Assembly: GCA_002393815.1 (NCBI GenBank)
Contig: DGUB01000131.1
Location: 1 to 15,014 of the forward strand
DNA length: 15,014 bases
Source of the DNA: Ruminococcus sp. UBA4321
GTDB taxonomy: Bacteria > Bacillota > Clostridia > Oscillospirales > Ruminococcaceae
Direction: 5' to 3'
The translations under genes were made by a program, and so were the position numbers. The notes below the pieces were generated by a model that was not told where the DNA came from, did not search any database, and saw only the letters and a list, made by a program, of their open reading frames with translations. Of this stretch, positions 9,924-15,014 are shown one piece after another. Within the stretch, counting starts at the first letter, position 1; each line of letters begins with the position of its first letter.

Positions 9924-10496
9924 TCAGGATTTGTCTGAATCCGGAACAGTTTCAGATTTTTTCAGAACTTTTTCGGCAACAATGCCCTGCAATTCGCATA
10001 ATCTCCGGAAGGATGCGTGAACATCGGTTTGCATGGAATGATTCAGCCAGTCCATGACCTGCCCGAATACAACACATTTATAGTAATGTATCAGCAGGGC
10101 TTTGTCTTCCGCACTGACAGAAGTTTCATCAGAAAATGCTGCCTGAATAAAACTGGTGACAGTATATTCGCAGATATGCCAGAGACATTGTTCATATACT
10201 TCCCTGTGCGAAGTAGAATACAGATTCTGAATGATTTTTCTGTGCTGTCTGGCGAAGGTGACTGTAATTTCAATACAGGATTCCAGAGAATCTACAGCCT
10301 GATAGGTTTTCAGGGTTTTATCCGCTTCGCAGCGGAAAATTTCTTCCAGCAGAGCCGGAATATCCTGATAGTGATAATAGAATGTATTCCGGTTGATGCC
10401 GCAGTCTTCGACAATATCCCGGACAGTGATTTTATCCACTGTTTTTTCTTTCAGAAGTTTCATGACAGAATCCTGAATCGCCTGTTTTGTCTGCAT
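9924..10496 (-). CDS. TetR/AcrR-family transcriptional regulator
   Basis: 190 residues. The N-terminal DNA-binding domain is about residues 5-54, with helix-turn-helix ITVRDIVEDCGINRNTFYYHYQD; the NRNTFYYHY recognition helix is classic for the family. The rest is the variable ligand/dimer domain (TFARQHRKIIQNLY and HYYKCVVFGQVMDWL), of the kind seen in regulators related to the dihydroxyacetone kinase regulator. The ligand is unknown. The ATG follows AAAGGAG closely. The gene is alone between two terminators and has a long palindrome in its leader, suggesting autoregulation. Its target may be itself or a gene elsewhere; adjacency to the atp operon does not prove control of it. Confidence 0.93.
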   Translation of the reverse strand: MQTKQAIQDSVMKLLKEKTVDKITVRDIVEDCGINRNTFYYHYQDIPALLEEIFRCEADKTLKTYQAVDSLESCIEITVTFARQHRKIIQNLYSTSHREVYEQCLWHICEYTVTSFIQAAFSDETSVSAEDKALLIHYYKCVVFGQVMDWLNHSMQTDVHASFRRLCELQGIVAEKVLKKSETVPDSDKS

Positions 10497-10515
10497 GACT
10501 GCTCCTTTCCTTATG

Positions 10516-10547
10516 AAAAAAGCTGACTATAGAATCTACAGTCAGCT
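10516..10547 (-). promoter_or_regulatory. Palindrome in the tetR leader: operator and/or leader terminator
   Basis: A 27-base near-perfect palindrome (10521-10547) has outer arms AGCTGACT and AGTCAGCT and inner TAGA/TCTA around one central base, with a single mismatched pair. On the minus (transcribed) strand the mismatch is G opposite T, a G·U wobble in RNA. The hairpin is followed at once by TTTTTT, exactly as in an intrinsic terminator. On the other strand the same pair would be A·C. It lies between the promoter and the start codon. It can therefore be a TetR-type operator, a leader attenuator, or both. Confidence 0.7.
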
Positions 10548-10578
10548 CCCAATCATAGTATAATTAATTGATAGTATC

Positions 10579-10607
10579 ATTCTAGCATATTTTTCCGGAT
10601 TTGTCAA
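10579..10607 (-). promoter_or_regulatory. Promoter of the TetR-family gene
   Basis: On the minus strand: TTGACA (10607-10602), a 17-base spacer, TAGAAT (10584-10579), preceded by TGC giving an extended -10. The start would be near 10572, making a leader of about 75 bases that contains the palindrome. The -35 begins five bases past the T-run of the upstream gene's terminator. Confidence 0.85.
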
Positions 10608-10612
10608 TATGC

Positions 10613-10651
10613 AAAAAGCAAAATCCTCTGCACGGAATACAGAGGATTTTG
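10613..10651 (-). terminator. Intrinsic terminator of the coiled-coil gene pair
   Basis: A 12-bp perfect stem, CAAAATCCTCTG (10619-10630) with CAGAGGATTTTG (10640-10651), and a 9-base loop. On the minus strand it is followed by CTTTTTGC. It lies 6 bases after the stop of the large coiled-coil gene. Confidence 0.92.
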
Positions 10652-10657
10652 TGAAAT

Positions 10658-13600
10658 TTATACTTCGATTTTGCCCTTGCGCTTGACATGCAGCGCGCGG
10701 TCACGGATTTCACCGACTGCCGGATTGATTGCCTTGACGGGATATTTTTTATCATCGTCAAGTTCTGCCATCTCGAATACCGGAAGCAGAATTTCAAGCT
10801 GTTCGCCGGTTTCCCCTTCGCCTGTCAAAGCAGGGTAGAAGTGCGGATTCGGAATCATAGCACCGTTGCGGAGCAGCGCAATTTCGGCTTCTTCGGGGTT
10901 CTTGGCGTGCTGCAGAATCAGGTCACCGTCATCGGAGAACATGATATGAACGAAACGTGTGCCTTCCTGCTTGGAGAGATTTTCCACACTGGAAGCAACC
11001 TGTAAATAAGCTGCCCCGGCATTTTCGCGTTTGGCGTTCATACGCGCCTTGAATTCTTCCAGATTCTGACGGAGCTTTTTATTTTCCGTCTGGAGAACGG
11101 CATACTGCTGTTCGGTCGTATGCAGTTTTTCCTGTAATTCGGCATGTTTCTGGGCGGTCTGGATAGTCATCTTATCCAGTTCGGACTGTAACTGCTCGTT
11201 CTGTTCGAGTGCGTTTTCGAGTTCGGAGCGCAGGTCTTCATTTTCTTCGGTGACTTCTTCGAGCTGAGCACGGATATCGCCGGAATCTTCTTCATCGAAA
11301 GCATCAAGGTCATCACTGGCGGACTGCTGTGCTTTGAGTTCCTCATTTTCCGCCTGGAGAGATTTAATCTGATTGGCGGCATTCATGAGGGCAGTACGGA
11401 ATTCGTCATTCTGCTGAATGGTAGTATCCAGTTCGGAATACAGACCGTCGATTTCTTCCTTATCTTTCTGCTGTTTTGCGATAGCTTCGGAAAGTCTGTT
11501 TTCGAGTTCCTGTTTTTCCTGTATGAGCCGTTCCTGAGCTTCGGAGCCGGAGGACTGTTTTTCTTCCAGTTCGGACTGGAAATTCTGTGCCTGTGTGACA
11601 GCGAACTGCAGCTGTTCTTCAAGTTCCTGTTTTTCGCGGGAAAGCTTGATTTTTTCAGATTTGAGAGCGACAAGTTCCTGATTGTCGGCATCCTGTTTGC
11701 CGGAAAGTGCAGCATTCAGGGTTTCAATCTGTTCGGAAGCGGCTTGCAGCTGTTCTTCAACGGCTTGTTTTTCGGCGAGTTCAGAAGTCATGGCTTCGAT
11801 ACGGGTTTCGAGTTCCTTTTGCCGCTGTGTGAGGGCATCACGTTCGGATTTGAGAGAAGCAACTTCTTCACTTTCAGAATTCTGCCGGTTAGAGATTTCA
11901 GTAATTAAATCATCAATCTGCTGAGAGGCATCTTTCAGTTGTTCTTCGAGTTCCTGCTTTTCGGAAACCTGTGTATTCAGGTCTTCAATCTGTTGAGAAG
12001 CCTCTTTCAGCTGTTCTTCGAGTTCCTGTTTTTCGCGGGAAAGCTTGATTTTTTCAGATTTGAGAGCAATAAGTTCCTGACTGTCGGCTTCCTGTTTTCC
12101 TGAAAATTCAGAAGTGAGAACTTCCATCTGTTCAGAAACAGACTGCAATTGTGCTTCAAGTTCCTGTTTTTCACGGGAAAGCTTGATTTTTTCGGATTTC
12201 AGAGCGATAAGTTCCTGTTCGCCGCTTTCCTGTGAAGATTCCAGCTGAGACTGGAAATCCTGTGCCTGTGTGACGGCAAATTTCAGCTGTTCTTCGAGTT
12301 CCTGATTCTGTGCGGCGATGGCTTCCAGTTCAGCTTTGAGAGAGGCGGCTTCACTGCTGTCGGCATTCTGCTTGCTGATAAGTTCAGAGGTTAAATCTTC
12401 GATCTGCTGATTAGCATCCAGAAGCTGTGTTTCGAGTTCTGCCTTTTCTTTGGAAAGCTTGATTTTTTCGGATTTCAGGGCAACGAGTTCCTGTTCACCG
12501 CTTTCCTGTGAAGATTCCAGCTGAGACTGGAAATCCTGTGCCTGTGTGACGGCGAATTTCAGCTGTTCTTCGAGTTCCTGTTTCTGCTGAACCAGAGTTT
12601 CATGTTCTGCTTTGAGTGAAATCAGTTCTTCATTGCCGGAATTCCGGAGACTGACAAGCTGTGCATTCAGGTCAGCAATCTGACGGGCAGCCTCTTCCTG
12701 CTGAGATTCGGCTTCTTTTTTCTTTGTGAAAAGTTCTTCCTTATGTTTTTCACGGAGAGCTGCGAGTTCTTCTTCGTGAGTTTTATGGTCAGTTTCGATT
12801 GCCGCACGGAGGTTGAAAATTTCCTTTTCAGATTCTTCCAGAGCGGAATTATCATTCTGCTGACCGGTGATAAGTTCGGTACTTAAATCATCGACCTGAT
12901 GAAGCGCATCTGCAAGCTGTTCCTGTAATTTTTCATTTTCGGCAGAAATGCGTTCTTTTTCTTCCTGAAGAGAAGCAAGCTGTTTCTGCACTGCCTCTGA
13001 ATCGGAAGTTTCAGAGGGCTTCTGATTCAGTTCTTCGCGGAGCTGTACAATCTGCTGTGCAGCATCTTTGAGTTTCAGGCGATATTCAGAATTCTGTGCT
13101 TCGAGTGCATCCATATCCGCACGGAGCGAAAGTTCAATTTCTTCCGGCGCACGGGACGGCACATCCGCTTTGGCTTCGAGTTCCGCACGGAGATTTTTAA
13201 TCTGACTGTTAGCATTTTCGAGTTCTTCGCGGAGAACCTCTGCATCAGTCGGAGAATCCGGCGTATTGGCGAGATTTTCGCGGAGTTTCTGAATCTGTTC
13301 ATTTGCCTTGCGGAGTTCTTCACGCAGAGCGGCATCTTCTGTACCTGCCGGAAGCTGTTCCAGTTCCTGTTTCAGATTGAGAATCTGTGTCTGATATTCT
13401 GCATTCTGTTTTTCGGCAGTTTCGAGAGAAGCGCGGAGAATTTTCTTTTCACGTTCGCCGACATCCAGTTTTTCTTCCATTTCGGAAACAGGAACGGAAT
13501 TTTCTGCATTTGCAGCAAGCTGTTCGGAAAGTGACTGGTTTTCCTTCCGGATAGCATTCATCTGATTCGCAGCCTCGGCGAGTTTTTGGCGGAATGTATC

Positions 13601-14338
13601 ATTTTCATTCAGAACAGAATCCAGTTCTTTCTGGATTTCCGCAGAGGTTCTCTGTTCCTGTTCGATTCGTTTCTGATGTTCGGCTCGGAGTTCTTTAATC
13701 TGCTGTGCAGCATCGGCAAGCTTTTCAAGATAAGAAGTATTCTGTGCAGAAACTTCCTCCAGTTCGGAGCGGAGTTCTTCATTTTCCTCGGTTTCGGAAG
13801 CCCGGATTTCGCCGCTGCGGTTCAGACCATATTCCAGTTCTTCGCATCTTTTTTCGGCTTTGGTCAGACTTTCCTGGAGCTGTTTTTTATCAAGCCGCAG
13901 TTTGCCGCAGCTGTGTTCAAGCCGTTCCACCTGTTCGCGGAGGGATTTTTCTTCAGCAGAAGGGTCAGGCTTTTCGGCGGGAATTGCCGCAGCTGCTTTT
14001 TCGGCAGCAAGCCGTGCTTCCTGTGTTTCTTTTTGCTGAAGTTCAAGTTCCTCATAGACTTTCTGATATTTTTCCTGAAGATTCTGATATTTTTCGTTGA
14101 GTTCGTCAAATTCCGGGGAATTTCCTTCGGCAGAAACATCAGTATTGAATCCGGAACGGGTTTTCAGCTTTGCCGTCAGTTCCTTGTTGCGGGTTTCCAG
14201 AGCGGCAAGTTTGCTTTGTTTTTCATTTTCACGCTGTTTGAGTGACTGTACATAATCCTGATTGGCTTTGATGCTCAGCAGCAGAACCACGACAATCACC
14301 ATCAGTATGGCAATGACAATAATTAAAAATCCTTCCAA
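10658..14338 (-). CDS. Very long membrane-anchored coiled-coil protein with C-terminal PNPHFY domain
   Basis: 1226 residues, family not recognised. Residues 3-23 are one membrane span (FLIIVIAILMVIVVVLLLSI). Lysines and arginines right after it point to a cytoplasmic body. Residues about 25-1100 are continuous heptad-rich coiled coil, heavy in Glu, Lys, Gln, Leu and Ala with almost no Gly, Pro or aromatics. If extended it would reach roughly 150 nm. The unit ALKSEKIKLS(R/K)EK occurs four times and FAVTQAQ(D/N)FQS three times. Residues about 1127-1226 are globular (FVHIMFSDDGDLILQHAK, PNPHFY at 1163-1168, ending VKRKGKIEV). The start is TTG at 14338-14336, with AGAGG upstream; the next ATG would cut the span. 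It is the second gene of a pair, 29 bases after a gene with a related C-terminal domain, and ends in a strong terminator. Topology recalls EzrA, but no sequence similarity is visible to me. Confidence 0.85.
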   Translation of the reverse strand: MEGFLIIVIAILMVIVVVLLLSIKANQDYVQSLKQRENEKQSKLAALETRNKELTAKLKTRSGFNTDVSAEGNSPEFDELNEKYQNLQEKYQKVYEELELQQKETQEARLAAEKAAAAIPAEKPDPSAEEKSLREQVERLEHSCGKLRLDKKQLQESLTKAEKRCEELEYGLNRSGEIRASETEENEELRSELEEVSAQNTSYLEKLADAAQQIKELRAEHQKRIEQEQRTSAEIQKELDSVLNENDTFRQKLAEAANQMNAIRKENQSLSEQLAANAENSVPVSEMEEKLDVGEREKKILRASLETAEKQNAEYQTQILNLKQELEQLPAGTEDAALREELRKANEQIQKLRENLANTPDSPTDAEVLREELENANSQIKNLRAELEAKADVPSRAPEEIELSLRADMDALEAQNSEYRLKLKDAAQQIVQLREELNQKPSETSDSEAVQKQLASLQEEKERISAENEKLQEQLADALHQVDDLSTELITGQQNDNSALEESEKEIFNLRAAIETDHKTHEEELAALREKHKEELFTKKKEAESQQEEAARQIADLNAQLVSLRNSGNEELISLKAEHETLVQQKQELEEQLKFAVTQAQDFQSQLESSQESGEQELVALKSEKIKLSKEKAELETQLLDANQQIEDLTSELISKQNADSSEAASLKAELEAIAAQNQELEEQLKFAVTQAQDFQSQLESSQESGEQELIALKSEKIKLSREKQELEAQLQSVSEQMEVLTSEFSGKQEADSQELIALKSEKIKLSREKQELEEQLKEASQQIEDLNTQVSEKQELEEQLKDASQQIDDLITEISNRQNSESEEVASLKSERDALTQRQKELETRIEAMTSELAEKQAVEEQLQAASEQIETLNAALSGKQDADNQELVALKSEKIKLSREKQELEEQLQFAVTQAQNFQSELEEKQSSGSEAQERLIQEKQELENRLSEAIAKQQKDKEEIDGLYSELDTTIQQNDEFRTALMNAANQIKSLQAENEELKAQQSASDDLDAFDEEDSGDIRAQLEEVTEENEDLRSELENALEQNEQLQSELDKMTIQTAQKHAELQEKLHTTEQQYAVLQTENKKLRQNLEEFKARMNAKRENAGAAYLQVASSVENLSKQEGTRFVHIMFSDDGDLILQHAKNPEEAEIALLRNGAMIPNPHFYPALTGEGETGEQLEILLPVFEMAELDDDKKYPVKAINPAVGEIRDRALHVKRKGKIEV
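11611..12067. repeat. 58-bp direct repeat pair inside the coiled-coil gene
   Basis: The 58 bases at 11611-11668 recur at 12010-12067 with one mismatch; the copies are 399 bases (133 codons) apart, in frame. They encode the ALKSEKIKLSREKQELEEQL unit. Confidence 0.85.
12177..12580. repeat. 128-bp direct repeat pair inside the coiled-coil gene
   Basis: Bases 12177-12304 recur at 12453-12580 with six mismatches in 128; the offset is 276 bases (92 codons), so the frame is kept. They encode the block from EEQLKFAVTQAQDFQSQ to ALKSEKIKLS. The high DNA identity points to recent duplication, beyond mere heptad similarity. Confidence 0.88.
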
Positions 14339-14367
14339 AATAATTTCCTCTTTTCCTGACAGCGGGA

Positions 14368-15014
14368 TTATGACTGGATATTAGGCAAAAGAACGATTTT
14401 GCCTTTCTTTTCAAGCTGGATACCGGAATCATCTGTTTTCATTTCAGCCGGTTCTATTGATTTGAGACTGTATTTGATTTTCCAGTCTTCCTGAAGACCT
14501 TCAATCTCGAACAGATTGTTCAGCGGACGAACGCTGCTGGTGGTTTCCTGTCCGGAAGTAAAGCCTTTGTAGAAATGCGGATTGGGATAAGCCTTGCCGT
14601 CGATGACCACAATCGGCGCACCTTTGGCAGGCATTTCGGACAGATGCAGTTTTGTGCCGAGCAGCATGACATTCAGGAACTTGCTGTTTTCGTGCTTGTC
14701 AACTTCCAGACTGGAAGTGGAAAGCAGAAATGCTTCATTGGAGAATGCAGCCGGTTCTTTGGCAGCAGAAGCTGCCGGAGAAACAACAGGCGCAGCAGGT
14801 GCATCGGGTACTTCGGGAACTTCCGGGACTTCGGGAACTTCCGGAGCCGGGGCAGGAGCAGAAACCGGAGCAGTGCCGCCGGCGGCAAGCTGTTCTTTCA
14901 GGCTTTCAATCTCTTTGCGCAGTGATTCCATATCTATGTTGGACTGTGCTTCCACCATGGCTTTCTGCTGGATGAGCTGCTGCTTTTCGATTCTGAGAGA
15001 ATCCAGTTCATGCT
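14368..15014 (-). CDS. Coiled-coil protein with Pro/Glu/Val linker and C-terminal PNPHFY domain (3' part only)
   Basis: The frame stays open to the window edge; 214 codons plus the stop are visible. The ATG at 14958 is not taken as the start because it has no ribosome binding site and the coiled coil runs through it (HELDSLRIEKQQLIQQKAMV before and after). Visible order: coiled coil, then a linker of about 40 residues rich in Ala, Pro and Val with EVP repeated four times, then a C-terminal domain of about 110 residues (KFLNVMLLGTKLHL, DGKAYPNPHFYKGF, LFEIEGLQEDWKIKYSLKSIEPAE, ending LEKKGKIVLLPN). This domain is similar to the C-terminus of the next gene. The function is unknown; co-directional spacing suggests the two proteins act together. 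Confidence 0.82.
   Translation of the reverse strand, partial: HELDSLRIEKQQLIQQKAMVEAQSNIDMESLRKEIESLKEQLAAGGTAPVSAPAPAPEVPEVPEVPEVPDAPAAPVVSPAASAAKEPAAFSNEAFLLSTSSLEVDKHENSKFLNVMLLGTKLHLSEMPAKGAPIVVIDGKAYPNPHFYKGFTSGQETTSSVRPLNNLFEIEGLQEDWKIKYSLKSIEPAEMKTDDSGIQLEKKGKIVLLPNIQS

Noticed and set aside
9665..10496. Direct control of the ATP synthase operon by the neighbouring TetR-family protein
   Set aside because: No copy of the tetR leader palindrome is found around the atpI promoter, so adjacency alone does not support it.
11611..12580. CRISPR array
   Set aside because: The repeats are in-frame coding duplications of unequal length and spacing, with no short uniform repeats or unique spacers.
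13586..14245. A 219-codon phenylalanine-rich frame on the plus strand
   Set aside because: It lies wholly antisense to the coiled-coil gene; GAA/AAA codons read backwards give TTC/TTT, which explains the Phe-rich product. Other long frames opposite this gene and opposite the atp genes have the same origin.
10658..14338. SMC, myosin-like or EzrA identity for the large coiled-coil protein
   Set aside because: There is no Walker A/B or head domain as in SMC. Resemblance to EzrA or eukaryotic rods is only generic heptad composition and shared topology.
14368..14958. A complete 196-residue protein starting at the ATG at 14958
   Set aside because: No ribosome binding site precedes it, and the open frame and coiled-coil pattern continue upstream to the window edge, so this is an internal methionine of a longer gene.

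Overview
The window looks like a chromosomal segment of a Gram-positive anaerobe, most likely a Ruminococcus-like member of the Oscillospiraceae (Clostridia). Reasons: a complete F1Fo ATP synthase operon with clostridial-type subunits, a c subunit with a sodium-binding signature, a flavin reductase-rubredoxin fusion typical of strict anaerobes, strong AGGAGG-type ribosome binding sites, several TTG starts, and low to moderate GC. The genus is inference; no rRNA or other marker is present.

Left end (1-1664): an AT-rich accessory patch. A partial Xre-type repressor (minus strand, cut by the window edge) diverges from a two-gene, translationally coupled plus-strand unit. That unit encodes a multi-span membrane protein with a lysine-rich tail and a single-span protein with an extracytoplasmic domain. 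Three direct repeats phased at exactly 21 bp lie between the divergent promoters and are probable operators. A strong bidirectional terminator separates this patch from the ATP synthase operon.

Centre (1663-9693, minus strand): transcription starts at a near-consensus promoter upstream of atpI and runs atpI-atpB-atpE-atpF-atpH-[small membrane protein]-atpA-atpG-[58-aa zinc ribbon]-atpD-atpC-[flavin reductase/rubredoxin]. The two bracketed small genes are AT-rich insertions into the canonical order. The zinc-ribbon gene is short and easily missed. The c subunit (AtpE) carries two carboxylates (E38 and E71) plus V69, S72, T73 and Y76, the pattern of Na+-coupled rotors of the Fusobacterium type.

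Right-centre (9694-10651): a TetR-family regulator with a terminator-like palindrome in its own leader. Downstream of it, a promoter, a folded segment and an intrinsic terminator together suggest a small RNA of about 130 nt, ending just before the atp promoter. Three promoters in this 1-kb stretch share TCCGG at the same place in the -35/-10 spacer.

Right end (10658-15014, minus strand): two adjacent genes. One is a 1226-residue membrane-anchored protein that is almost entirely coiled coil, with internally duplicated segments. Upstream is the 3' end of another coiled-coil gene with a Pro/Glu/Val linker. Both end in a related, unrecognised domain of about 100 residues with the shared core PNPHFY and a terminal KGKI. 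This pair is the best candidate for an undescribed system.
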